A program made the translations under genes and the position numbers. Below are positions 20,369 through 28,750 of a stretch of DNA of 39,223 nucleotides, piece after piece. The notes below the pieces were generated by a model. That model was not told the origin of the DNA, searched no databases, and saw nothing but the letters and a program-made list of their open reading frames with translations. The DNA is from Bdellovibrionales bacterium (GTDB lineage Bacteria; Bdellovibrionota_G; JALEGL01; JAGRMV01): assembly GCA_020434345.1 (NCBI GenBank), contig JAGRAZ010000012.1, positions 1-39,223 on the forward strand, given 5' to 3'. The first letter of the stretch is position 1. Each line of letters begins with the position of its first letter.

Positions 20369-20381
20369 CCTATTGAATAGG
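20369..20381. promoter_or_regulatory. 13-bp palindrome upstream of pal
   Basis: CCTATT (20369-20374), one central base, and AATAGG (20376-20381) form a perfect palindrome 19-31 bases before the pal start, just upstream of the Shine-Dalgarno. The one-base centre suits a dimeric protein operator better than an RNA hairpin. TTGGCA about 22 bases further upstream could be the -35. Confidence 0.35.
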
Positions 20382-20514
20382 GGTTTGACGACAATTGCCA
20401 ACCCAAATTCAAAGGTTTATTGTTAACTTATATTTATCGAAACAAGGGAAAAAAAGCCCCTGTTTTCAATGCCCTATAACGTATTTGATGCCACGGGGAT
20501 GTCAACTTTTTCAC

Positions 20515-20543
20515 TTGCTTTTTATGCATAATATTTCTATATA
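20515..20543 (+). promoter_or_regulatory. Candidate promoter of the nusA operon
   Basis: TTGCTT (20515-20520) and TATATA (20538-20543) are 17 bases apart in the 317-base gap between pal and nusA. Transcription would begin near 20550, giving a leader of about 118 bases that contains a terminator hairpin. No rimP or tRNA gene occupies the gap. Confidence 0.4.
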
Positions 20544-20603
20544 GACGCTCACACTTGGATTGTTCGCCCGTCATTGTAAAGGCGTACAAAGGATTTTTTG
20601 AAG

Positions 20604-20630
20604 GTGGGCAGTTTGCCCACTTTTTTGTTT
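20604..20630 (+). terminator. Intrinsic terminator in the nusA leader
   Basis: GTGGGCA (20604-20610), a GTT loop and TGCCCAC (20614-20620) form a perfect 7-bp stem followed by TTTTTTGTTT. It lies 38 bases before the nusA ATG on the coding strand. It could act as an attenuator for nusA-infB-rbfA-truB, because NusA promotes termination at such hairpins. Confidence 0.8.
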
Positions 20631-20667
20631 GAGAAAAAGTGTAAGAATATTCATAAGTTGGTGAAAA

Positions 20668-22035
20668 ATGGCAAAGAAAAAGCAAGACCCAAAAATTGAA
20701 ATGTTTAAAGGCCTCAATCGAGAAATGGATCAAATTGCTCGAGATAAGGGTATTGATAAACAGATTGTGATTGAAGCTGTGCAATCAGCTTTTTTATCAG
20801 CGGGCAAAAAAATATTTGGAGAAGATAAAGAAATCGAAGCGCACTACAACGAGGAAGATGAAGAAATTGAATTGTTTGAATTTTTGAACGTTGTAGAAGA
20901 AGTTAAAGATGAAAATTTAGAGATCGGCTTTACCGAAGCTCGAAAACATGACCCTGAGTGTGAATTGGGTGATGTGATTGGTCTTAAGATGAACGCAGAA
21001 AAACTTGGCCGTATTGCCGCGCAAACAGCCAAACAAGTCATCATTCAAAAAATTCGTGATGCTGAAACCGAAATTATTTTTAATGAATACAAAGACCGTG
21101 TGGGACAATTGATTGCGGGCATTATTCGCCGTTTGGAGCGAAGAAACTTAATTGTTGATCTAGGCAGGACAGAAGCAATTCTGCCTTATTCTGAGCAAGT
21201 GCCTCGTGAGCATTTTCGTCCGGGAGATCGTATTCAGTGCTTTGTAAAAGAAATCAATCGTACACCAAGAGGAGCACAGATTGTTGTATCGCGTGCACAC
21301 GAAGGATTGCTTATTAAGTTGTTTGAAAATGAAGTGCCTGAGATTTACGAAGGTGTTGTAAGTATTGAATCTGCAGCACGTGAACCGGGTGGACGTTCAA
21401 AAATTTCTGTTTCAACCAAGGACAGTGATGTTGATCCTGTAGGCGCTTGTGTTGGAATGAAGGGCTCTCGTGTTCAAGCTGTTGTACAAGAACTTCGTGG
21501 AGAAAAAATTGATATTGTTCCTTTTGACACAGATCCAGCAAGATTTGCATGCAACGCAATTGCTCCAGCCGAAGTTTCAAGAGTTGTTTTGGATGAGAGA
21601 AACAAAAGTATGGAACTAATCGTGGCTGATGATCAACTGTCATTGGCAATTGGTAAAAAAGGCCAAAACGTTCGGTTGGCAGCAAAATTAACAGGCTGGA
21701 AAATCGACATACACTCTGAAAGCAAAGTGAAGGCAGCAGCAGAAACTGGAAAGCACAATCTTACAAATATTGAAGGGCTGGGAGAAAACTTGGCAGACCT
21801 TCTATACAATCAGGGCATTGTGTCTCCTGAGAGTTTGATTGAGCATTCTGCGGAAAACATTGCCAAGATTACAGGTCTAGATGAGGCGAAAATTTTGGAA
21901 TTGCAACAAGCGGCGAAAGAGTTCATCGAGTTTGCAAAAACGCAAAATATCCAAATGGAAGATGCCACTGTTATGCCTGAGGCTTCCTCTGAAACGCAGG
22001 AAACAGTAGCGCCGGCAGAGGCAACAGCAGAATAG
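20668..22035 (+). CDS. nusA: Transcription termination/antitermination factor NusA
   Basis: NusA binds RNA polymerase and nascent RNA and modulates pausing, termination and antitermination. It has 455 residues: the N-terminal polymerase-binding domain (about 1-130), an S1 domain (GQLIAGIIRRLERRNLIVDLG onward), two KH domains (including DPVGACVGMKGSRVQAVVQEL and LSLAIGKKGQNVRLAAKLTG), and one C-terminal helix-hairpin-helix-like unit (NIEGLGENLADLLYNQGI). The last 25 residues are an acidic, Ala-rich tail. GGTG lies about six bases before the ATG. It heads an operon with infB, rbfA and truB. The usual upstream partner rimP is not present here. Confidence 0.97.
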   Translation: MAKKKQDPKIEMFKGLNREMDQIARDKGIDKQIVIEAVQSAFLSAGKKIFGEDKEIEAHYNEEDEEIELFEFLNVVEEVKDENLEIGFTEARKHDPECELGDVIGLKMNAEKLGRIAAQTAKQVIIQKIRDAETEIIFNEYKDRVGQLIAGIIRRLERRNLIVDLGRTEAILPYSEQVPREHFRPGDRIQCFVKEINRTPRGAQIVVSRAHEGLLIKLFENEVPEIYEGVVSIESAAREPGGRSKISVSTKDSDVDPVGACVGMKGSRVQAVVQELRGEKIDIVPFDTDPARFACNAIAPAEVSRVVLDERNKSMELIVADDQLSLAIGKKGQNVRLAAKLTGWKIDIHSESKVKAAAETGKHNLTNIEGLGENLADLLYNQGIVSPESLIEHSAENIAKITGLDEAKILELQQAAKEFIEFAKTQNIQMEDATVMPEASSETQETVAPAEATAE

Positions 22036-22042
22036 GACGGAA

Positions 22043-24304
22043 ATGAGTATGGTTGTGGATTCAAAAGACAAAGTAGTTACAGAAGAGCGCGTGACCAAAA
22101 AGGTCATTCGTCGTCGTGCAACTACGCAAACTGCTGAATCACAATCGGAAGCTGTAGAAGAAGCGAGTGCAAAAGATGAATCAATTTCTGTAGCTTCAAA
22201 TGAACTTGAAAACGTACAAGTTCAAGAAGAAATAACGCCTGCAAAAGCGTCCAAAAAAATTATAAAAAAAGCAAAAGAAGCAGATGATTTTGATGATGCC
22301 TACAGAAAGCTTAAAGTTGTAGCAAAAAAAGAGGTTAAAGAACCTGTGTTGCAAATCAAGTCGTTTCCAGAAGGGCAAGAAGCGCAGACTCAGAGTTATC
22401 AAACTGATGTTCCAACATTGACCAAAAAGGAAATCATTGATGTTCGGAATATGAATCGTGCAAAGGGTGGAAGAAAGCGTAAAGCCGCCCCCGGAGCAAA
22501 AGCCAAAAAAACAGAAATTACAACACCTAAAGCAGCAAAACGCGTATTAAAAATTGGTGACACGATCAGCGTACAAGAGCTGGCAAAAAACATGAGCATT
22601 AAGGCACCAGAAGTGATTAAAAAACTTCTTGGCATGGGTATGATGGCAACCATCAACCAAACCCTCGATGTTGATACCGCCACACTTGTTGCATCTGAAT
22701 TTGAATTTGAAGTTGAAAACATCACGGTTGCACCAGATGATCTATTGGTGCAGGTTGAAAATGAAGAGAATATCAATCCTGGTGATGAAATGACACGGCC
22801 ACCGATTGTAACGGTAATGGGACATGTCGACCATGGTAAAACAACACTATTGGATTCGATACGTAAGTCTGATGTTGCTGGTGGAGAAGCAGGCGGTATT
22901 ACGCAAGCAATTGGTGCTTACACTGTTCAAACGTCAACAGGTCACAAAATTACATTTATTGATACGCCCGGCCACGAATCTTTTACAGCAATGCGTGCTC
23001 GTGGAGCAAAGGTTACCGACATAGTTATTTTAGTTGTTGCTGCAGATGATGGTGTGATGCCCCAGACAAAAGAGGCGGTCAACCATGCCAAGTCTGCAGG
23101 GGTTCCAATTTTGGTTGCTGTAAATAAAATCGACAAACCGGGTGCAGATCTCGACAAAATCAAAAAACAATTAACCGAATTTGAAATGGTGCCGGAAGAA
23201 TGGGGTGGAGATACCATTTATGTTCCTGTTTCAGCAAAGACGGGCAAAGGTATCGACGAGCTTTTAGAGCACATCGGGTTACAATCTGAGCTTTTAGAGC
23301 TTAAGGCAAATCCTAAACGCTCTGCTAAAGGTGTCGTGATTGAATCTCGTGTAGATAAGGGACGAGGCGTTATTACAAGTCTTCTTGTTCTAGAAGGTAC
23401 ACTCAAAGTCGGTGACACTATTATTTCTGGTTCAGAATTCGGTCGTGTACGAGACATGCGTGATGATAAAAGTGCGCAACTTAAAGACGCGAGCCCCTCA
23501 CAAGCTGTAGAGGTAACGGGTCTTTCAGGTATTGCTTCTGCAGGGGATGAATTTAGTGTTGTAACCAACGAACGTAAAGCCAAGCAAATCGCCGAAATGC
23601 GAAAAAATATTGAACGTGAAAAAGAGTTGGCAGCTTCAAGTAAAGTTTCTCTTGATGATCTTTATCAAAAAATTGAGGAAGGCGAAGTTAAAGATCTTAA
23701 TGTGATCATCAAAGCAGATACAGACGGTTCTATAGAAGTATTAAAAGACGCGATGGTGAAATTGTCGACCAAAAAGGTGAATGTTAAAGTTATTCACGGA
23801 GCTGTAGGTGGCATCACTGAAAATGATGTTCTTTTGGCTTCCGCCTCTGGCGCATTGATTGTTGGTTTTAATATTCGTCCTCAAAGTGGTGCAAAGAAAC
23901 TGGCTGAACAAAAAGGTATTGAAATTCGATTGTATCGAATCATTTATGAGCTTCAGGAAGATATCAAAAATGCTATGGTGGGACTTCTTGCTCCAAAAAT
24001 TGTGGAAGAAACATTGGGCATGGCTGAAGTGCGAGAAGTGTATAGCATTTCTAAACTTGGAAACATTGCCGGATGCCTTGTGCAAGAAGGACGCATCACA
24101 AGAGATGCGAAGGTACGATTGATTCGAGATGACGTTGTTGTGTATACTGGTGATCTATCTTCGCTAAAGCGTTTTAAAGATGATGCTAAAGAAGTTAAAT
24201 CAGGCACTGAATGTGGTATCGGAATTAAAAACTATAACGATATTAAGGTTGGCGATTTCATCGAAGCATTTGCAGAAAGAGAAGAAGCCGCTGAGCTTGA
24301 ATAA
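22043..24304 (+). CDS. infB: Translation initiation factor IF-2
   Basis: IF-2 is the GTPase that places initiator fMet-tRNA on the 30S subunit and promotes subunit joining. The 753-residue protein has a charged, Lys/Glu-rich N-terminal region with many basic clusters, an IF2_N fold (about 170-225), then the GTPase domain: G1 GHVDHGKT (260-267), the switch I segment [11 protein letters not shown]3 DTPGHESF, G4 NKID and G5 SAK. Domains II to IV complete the C-terminus ([27 protein letters not shown]). It starts eight bases after the nusA stop. The short N-terminus is common in non-enteric bacteria. Confidence 0.97.
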   Translation: MSMVVDSKDKVVTEERVTKKVIRRRATTQTAESQSEAVEEASAKDESISVASNELENVQVQEEITPAKASKKIIKKAKEADDFDDAYRKLKVVAKKEVKEPVLQIKSFPEGQEAQTQSYQTDVPTLTKKEIIDVRNMNRAKGGRKRKAAPGAKAKKTEITTPKAAKRVLKIGDTISVQELAKNMSIKAPEVIKKLLGMGMMATINQTLDVDTATLVASEFEFEVENITVAPDDLLVQVENEENINPGDEMTRPPIVTVMGHVDHGKTTLLDSIRKSDVAGGEAGGITQAIGAYTVQTSTGHKITFIDTPGHESFTAMRARGAKVTDIVILVVAADDGVMPQTKEAVNHAKSAGVPILVAVNKIDKPGADLDKIKKQLTEFEMVPEEWGGDTIYVPVSAKTGKGIDELLEHIGLQSELLELKANPKRSAKGVVIESRVDKGRGVITSLLVLEGTLKVGDTIISGSEFGRVRDMRDDKSAQLKDASPSQAVEVTGLSGIASAGDEFSVVTNERKAKQIAEMRKNIEREKELAASSKVSLDDLYQKIEEGEVKDLNVIIKADTDGSIEVLKDAMVKLSTKKVNVKVIHGAVGGITENDVLLASASGALIVGFNIRPQSGAKKLAEQKGIEIRLYRIIYELQEDIKNAMVGLLAPKIVEETLGMAEVREVYSISKLGNIAGCLVQEGRITRDAKVRLIRDDVVVYTGDLSSLKRFKDDAKEVKSGTECGIGIKNYNDIKVGDFIEAFAEREEAAELE

Positions 24305-24321
24305 GAAGGGGTCGTAGAGCG

Positions 24322-24684
24322 ATGACCATTTCAAGAAATCAACCTTTTAAAAGAACAGATCGTATTGCGGATCAACTTCGCAAAATTGTTTCAGAAATTT
24401 TTACGCAAAAAATTCATCATTGGGGTGTGGAAGGAATCACAATTACCCATATGGAAGTTGCTCCTGATATTAAGCATGCAAAAGCCTACTATCGTTTGTT
24501 AGATGTATCTAAAAAAGAAGAAGTAAGACAAAATCTTGCCAAAATTATGCCGATCATCCAAAAAGAAATTGGTCGACAAATGCGTACAAAGTACACACCA
24601 CATGTTCATTTTATTTATGATGAAGCATTAGAACATGGTGATCGTATTTTTGATTTACTTGATCAAGTTAAAGATCAATCTTAA
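24322..24684 (+). CDS. rbfA: 30S ribosome-binding factor RbfA
   Basis: RbfA is a small KH-fold protein that binds the immature 30S subunit near helix 1 of 16S rRNA and aids maturation, notably in the cold. The family start (RTDRIADQLRKIVSEIF) and the later block KIMPIIQKEIGRQMRTKYTPHVHFIYDEALEHGDRI are present. It has 120 residues. It begins 17 bases after infB, and its TAA stop shares one base with the truB start, so the two are coupled. Confidence 0.94.
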   Translation: MTISRNQPFKRTDRIADQLRKIVSEIFTQKIHHWGVEGITITHMEVAPDIKHAKAYYRLLDVSKKEEVRQNLAKIMPIIQKEIGRQMRTKYTPHVHFIYDEALEHGDRIFDLLDQVKDQS

Positions 24685-25556
24685 TGGATAAAAATAAAAT
24701 TATTCTCATTGATAAGCCCTATGGAGTGACTTCCCATAAGGTTGTTTCAATTTTACGAAAAAAGCTGGATCTTAAAAAAATTGGTCATGCTGGCACGTTA
24801 GATCCTAGTGCTTCGGGGCTTTTGATTTGCTGCGTGGGTAAAGCCACAAAGATTAGTCAATATCTCATGGGTCAAAATAAAACGTATGAAGTGGATGTGG
24901 TGTTGGGTGCAACCTCAAGTACGTATGATGATGAGGGAGAGCTTACAAACATAACTTCTACAACGCCTTCTAAAGAAATGATTGAAAAGTGCGTTTTGCA
25001 ATTTGTGGGAAAAATTAAACAGAAACCACCCATTTATTCTGCTATAAAAATCAAAGGACAAAAGCTTTATCAATATGCAAGAAAAGGAATTGAAGTTGAG
25101 ATTCAACCTAGATCAATCACTGTTTTCAATATTCAAGTGCAATCTATAGAAAAAAATATCGTTTCACTTCTTGTTCATTGCGAAAAAGGTACCTACATTC
25201 GTTCGCTGGCGCATGATATTGGGCAATCACTGGGATGCGGAGGGTATGCAAAAAACATTCGACGTTTGCAAAGTGGAGATTTTAGCCTTGCGCAAGCCAA
25301 GCCCCTGAATCAAGTGCTTGAGATGTCAGCAGAGGAAATTGTGTCCAACGGAATTTCTATTTTTGAAGCCCTTACAAAAGCATTTATCAGTATTGAAGTA
25401 AATGAAACCCAAGTTGTTGATATACGAAACGGAAAAAAACTACATGGGCTTCCAGCCATGGTAGACGGCATGATTTTATTTCATACAGCAAATCATGAAG
25501 CCATTGCGATTGCGCAAAGCCAAAATCAAGAAGTTATACTTAAAAGAGTTTTTTAA
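24684..25556 (+). CDS. truB: tRNA pseudouridine(55) synthase TruB
   Basis: TruB makes pseudouridine 55 in the T-loop of tRNAs. The catalytic aspartate is in GHAGTLDPSASGLL. The conserved KPYGVTSHKVV start, QKPPIYSAIKIKGQKLYQYAR and the CEKGTYIRSLAHDIG block identify the family. It has 290 residues, within the usual range. It is the last gene of the nusA operon. Its 3' end overlaps the convergent AsmA-like gene by 17 bases. rpsO, which often follows truB, is not here. Confidence 0.96.
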   Translation: MDKNKIILIDKPYGVTSHKVVSILRKKLDLKKIGHAGTLDPSASGLLICCVGKATKISQYLMGQNKTYEVDVVLGATSSTYDDEGELTNITSTTPSKEMIEKCVLQFVGKIKQKPPIYSAIKIKGQKLYQYARKGIEVEIQPRSITVFNIQVQSIEKNIVSLLVHCEKGTYIRSLAHDIGQSLGCGGYAKNIRRLQSGDFSLAQAKPLNQVLEMSAEEIVSNGISIFEALTKAFISIEVNETQVVDIRNGKKLHGLPAMVDGMILFHTANHEAIAIAQSQNQEVILKRVF

Positions 25557-28035
25557 TTTTTTTACCTACGTCTTTAACTTCTTCTTTGGCTTTTTCTTTT
25601 GCCTCTTCTTTTTTAGGACTTAGTTTTTCTTTAACTTCTTTTTTTGCTTCAGATTTTTTTTCATTTACGTCTTGTTTGACTTTATCCTTTGCGTTTTCTT
25701 TGGCTTGATCTTCGATGTTTCCTTCATTTAAGGAAAGTGTAGGGCTAGCGTATGATCCTCCAATAGAGAAGGGGATTGTAAACTTGCTTTGATTGCTTTT
25801 GAAAAAAAGGCTCGACACTTGGGACGGAATTTTATCCATGATTTTATTTTTGTAACTCTCAGGCAAGGTTGCCCCCAAGTTATACTTTTGAGATCCATCA
25901 AGCGCTTGGTACCCATCAAGTTTGAAAACAAAATCCTTTGCAGCTAGATTTAGGTCTTTAACATGTACTTTTCCATCTTTGACTTCAAAGTTCTGCGTCC
26001 ATTTTTTAACATTGAATTCTTTAAATTCCGATGCTGATAAATAACTAGATAATTTGTCCTGAATAGGATGATTTTTTAAAGATGCATCTTTGACGCCAAA
26101 ATTGCCAAGTGCTGTAAGTTTGGGGATTTCTAAATTCAAGGTGTTGGTTAAATCTCCTTTTGCTTTGGTTGTAAGGTTAACTTTGGCAGAAAGTGATTGC
26201 TTAAGACGAACAAGTTGTTCAACTGAAGTTGTAAAAGCAAGTGCCTTTTGAACGCTGATGTCGTTTAGCGCTACATCCATATCAAAAGGGAAATGGTCTT
26301 TAGGTCCAAAGTCTACAGATCCTTTGGCAGAGAACACACCATCAAATGTGCCTACAGAAAGTGGATTGAAGTTCATTTTTCCGTTTTTGAGTGTAAACCC
26401 AGCTTTTACATTGGTAAAAGGAGTGTCGTTATAAATAATTTTATCTACTGCGTAAGAGCCTTTGCCATCAAATCTGTAAAAAATATCTGGCATTACAAGT
26501 GGTGCATTTGGGTCACTTTCTTCTTCTGAGGATGCCGGTAAAACATCGTCGTATTGAATAAGCTTAGAAGAACCTGAAAAATCAAATGTGATAGGTTTTT
26601 TATCGTTTAAAAAGTCTTTCCATGGGGAACATTTGGCAGAAGGAATAGAAAAATCTGATTTCTCAATTGAAAGTTTTGTATTTTCAAGGAGTGTTTGGCT
26701 TTCTGTAAGTGTTACCTTTGTATGTAGCCCACTGATATTATATTTAAGTGAAGGCTCTGTAAAAGATGTATCCGCAAGTGTTAATGAGCCTGTAAAATTA
26801 AGTTTATCAATGTCTGTTGTACCATCAATGGTGACATCTAAATTTGCACTTCCTTGAAGTTTCGATAGCACGTTTTTATCAATCCAGGCTTGGAGATCAG
26901 CCAGATTTGCATTTGCTGTGATGTGGGATCGAATATGCGGCGTGTGAAGGTAATCGCTCACCATCGCATCCGCACGGAAAACAGATCGATCCGAAGTGAT
27001 GTGTAACTTGTGAAGTTTTACGCTTAGTGGTGTAATTGTTGCTTCCATTTCCACAGGCGAAAAATTAACTTGGTAGGCTTTGTTTTGTAGTGCGCCCTTT
27101 TCTAAATTGATTTTAATATTTGTTTTTGATTTTTCAAACGAAGTCAAAAAATCATTGTGATCAAATTCACCTTGCACGCTTCCATCAACAGAAAACAACC
27201 CAGATTTTTTCCAATCATCTGCTTTGAGCGATGGAACTAAACTAAAAATATCTGATAATTCTGTGGGGGCTGTTTTAATGGCGATATCAACTTGTGTGTG
27301 CGTATCATCCATTGGTGAAATGTTTCCTTGAAGAAACATGGGCAAGTCTTGAATGACAAATGAAGAGTTTTGAATACTGATACTAGAGGTCTTTGTATTA
27401 AAAGTAATATCCTTATTAATCGCTAGTGAGATGCCGGGCATATGTAGTTCTTTGGCCCAAATCTCAGAAGCGGATGTTTTGCCCTTTACATGGACATTCT
27501 GCGCATCTGTAAATTCAATTTGAATGTTTTGGTCAAGGTTGATAATTTTAAATTCTTCCTCGTCTTGTTTATCAAAGATCCATATTTCACCATCTTCCAG
27601 TAGAAATTTACTGATCGAAAAATCTTTGGATTCAGTTGAAGCGGTTTTTGGTTCTTGATCTTCCGTGCTCTTTGATTCTGTTTCATCTAGTTTGGATGTG
27701 TATACTTTAATGATCGGTTTTATGATTGAAATATTGGTTATATTGATATCTTTACCCCAAAGCGTTTCAATGCTGGTTTGGATTTGAAAGTCGTCAACGG
27801 AGGCGTGAATCATGTGTTTGTCACTACCGATTTCAAATGATTTTAGGTGAAAAGCAAAGCTTGGAAAAACGCTTAAGCCCACATCGCCAATTTTGATGGG
27901 AAGTTCGGTTTGTGCTTGGATTTTTTCAAGCGCATAATTTTTAATTTTTTCTTTGGGAAAGAAAATAATCAATCCCACAATAAGTAAAATAAATGCAACC
28001 GCAAGACCGAATGTAATTTTGATAAAAAGTTTCAT
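25540..28035 (-). CDS. AsmA-family protein (AsmA-like, envelope lipid homeostasis)
   Basis: This is a large protein of 831 residues with one N-terminal membrane helix (about 5-27) and a long periplasmic beta-rich part. AsmA-like proteins form bridge-like lipid conduits between the two membranes. The N-terminal region (EKIQAQTELPIKIGDVGLSVFPSFAFHLKSFEIG) has the chorein-like AsmA start. The C-terminal third (about 560-760) has the AsmA_2 pattern, such as AKGSVDFGPKDHFPFDMDV and NIEGLF-like strands. The last 50 residues are almost pure Lys/Glu/Ala helix, which is unusual. The ATG at 28035 is preferred to a TTG at 28071. A TTGAAA-16-TAAGAT promoter ends eight bases before it and there is no Shine-Dalgarno. 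Confidence 0.85.
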   Translation of the reverse strand: MKLFIKITFGLAVAFILLIVGLIIFFPKEKIKNYALEKIQAQTELPIKIGDVGLSVFPSFAFHLKSFEIGSDKHMIHASVDDFQIQTSIETLWGKDINITNISIIKPIIKVYTSKLDETESKSTEDQEPKTASTESKDFSISKFLLEDGEIWIFDKQDEEEFKIINLDQNIQIEFTDAQNVHVKGKTSASEIWAKELHMPGISLAINKDITFNTKTSSISIQNSSFVIQDLPMFLQGNISPMDDTHTQVDIAIKTAPTELSDIFSLVPSLKADDWKKSGLFSVDGSVQGEFDHNDFLTSFEKSKTNIKINLEKGALQNKAYQVNFSPVEMEATITPLSVKLHKLHITSDRSVFRADAMVSDYLHTPHIRSHITANANLADLQAWIDKNVLSKLQGSANLDVTIDGTTDIDKLNFTGSLTLADTSFTEPSLKYNISGLHTKVTLTESQTLLENTKLSIEKSDFSIPSAKCSPWKDFLNDKKPITFDFSGSSKLIQYDDVLPASSEEESDPNAPLVMPDIFYRFDGKGSYAVDKIIYNDTPFTNVKAGFTLKNGKMNFNPLSVGTFDGVFSAKGSVDFGPKDHFPFDMDVALNDISVQKALAFTTSVEQLVRLKQSLSAKVNLTTKAKGDLTNTLNLEIPKLTALGNFGVKDASLKNHPIQDKLSSYLSASEFKEFNVKKWTQNFEVKDGKVHVKDLNLAAKDFVFKLDGYQALDGSQKYNLGATLPESYKNKIMDKIPSQVSSLFFKSNQSKFTIPFSIGGSYASPTLSLNEGNIEDQAKENAKDKVKQDVNEKKSEAKKEVKEKLSPKKEEAKEKAKEEVKDVGKKIKKLF

Positions 28036-28043
28036 GGGGGCCC

Positions 28044-28071
28044 ATCTTATGCGGACAGGCAAAAATTTCAA
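28044..28071 (-). promoter_or_regulatory. Candidate promoter of the AsmA-like gene
   Basis: On the minus strand TTGAAA (28071-28066) and TAAGAT (28049-28044) are 16 bases apart, and the ATG at 28035 begins eight bases after the -10. The predicted start is within one or two bases of the ATG, so the message may be leaderless. The -35 matches five of six and the -10 four of six consensus bases. Confidence 0.4.
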
Positions 28072-28084
28072 GTGTTTGCGTGTA

Positions 28085-28750
28085 TTATTGTACGGGTGTT
28101 ACAACGCCCAATCCACCGCCATTAGAGGGAGAAGTGCTGTTGTTAGACCCATTGGTGAACTGTGTAAATGCATTTTGTACGGAATGGGGATTTTGGTAGG
28201 TAGGTTGCCAGCTATTTTGATTTTGATTGATGCAGCCAACACACTGAGAGTAAGCTGGGTTGCCAGCCTGTGCATATGTATTTTGCCCAGATGGATTTGA
28301 GAGTTGGTAGAGTTGCTGCAATGTAAGGTTTTGGGCGGCGCTTGAAAGCGTTGCTTCAAGCGGATCTTTGACACGGCGTTTAAGCTGATCCATCATGAGG
28401 AATTTCACCTTGTCACCAAAAGAGCCTTTAGATGTAAATACGTCCAAAAGGCTTACGCCAATCGAAAGCATGTTTTGTGACCTTTGCATTTGTCCATATT
28501 GCATATAACTGCGAGACGGTGCGTAGCCTTGGCCTGCCAAGTATGGATCTGTCGCTCCATACCCCCATGATCCAGCGCCACTTGTATATGTACCCAACGC
28601 ATTGGCTTGCTGTTGTGTAGCAATCTGATTAGGCGTAGGGATTCTGGCAAAAGCAGAAAATGGAAGACATATGCATACAATCAATAACGCTTTGTGCATC
28701 CTCAAAGTATAACGTAAAAAACTACTTTTTGTCATACCCTTTTTGGTCAT
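28085..28750 (-). CDS. Secreted protein rich in Gln/Asn/Ser, function unknown
   Basis: I do not recognise this 221-residue protein. It has a signal peptide: with the ATG at 28699 it is MHKALLIVCICLPFSAFA, while the ATG at 28750 adds a basic 17-residue lead but overlaps the upstream stop as ATGA, which suggests coupling. The mature part is low in charge and rich in Gln, Asn, Ser, Tyr and Gly, with a helical stretch in the middle (about 95-145). One Cys pair sits in QCVGCIN. The Asn/Ser/Gly-rich tail is probably disordered. It is co-transcribed with the Ig-like lipoprotein gene upstream, so a surface role is likely. The exact start is uncertain. Confidence 0.6.
   Translation of the reverse strand: MTKKGMTKSSFLRYTLRMHKALLIVCICLPFSAFARIPTPNQIATQQQANALGTYTSGAGSWGYGATDPYLAGQGYAPSRSYMQYGQMQRSQNMLSIGVSLLDVFTSKGSFGDKVKFLMMDQLKRRVKDPLEATLSSAAQNLTLQQLYQLSNPSGQNTYAQAGNPAYSQCVGCINQNQNSWQPTYQNPHSVQNAFTQFTNGSNNSTSPSNGGGLGVVTPVQ

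Noticed and set aside
20434-20784. 116-codon open frame on the minus strand across the nusA leader
   Set aside because: It runs through the promoter, the terminator hairpin and the nusA start, has no ribosome site, and its composition looks non-coding.
28036-28043. GGGCCC just before two start codons (28035 and 29775) as a shared regulatory motif
   Set aside because: Only two short copies, probably chance or a weak purine-rich ribosome site.
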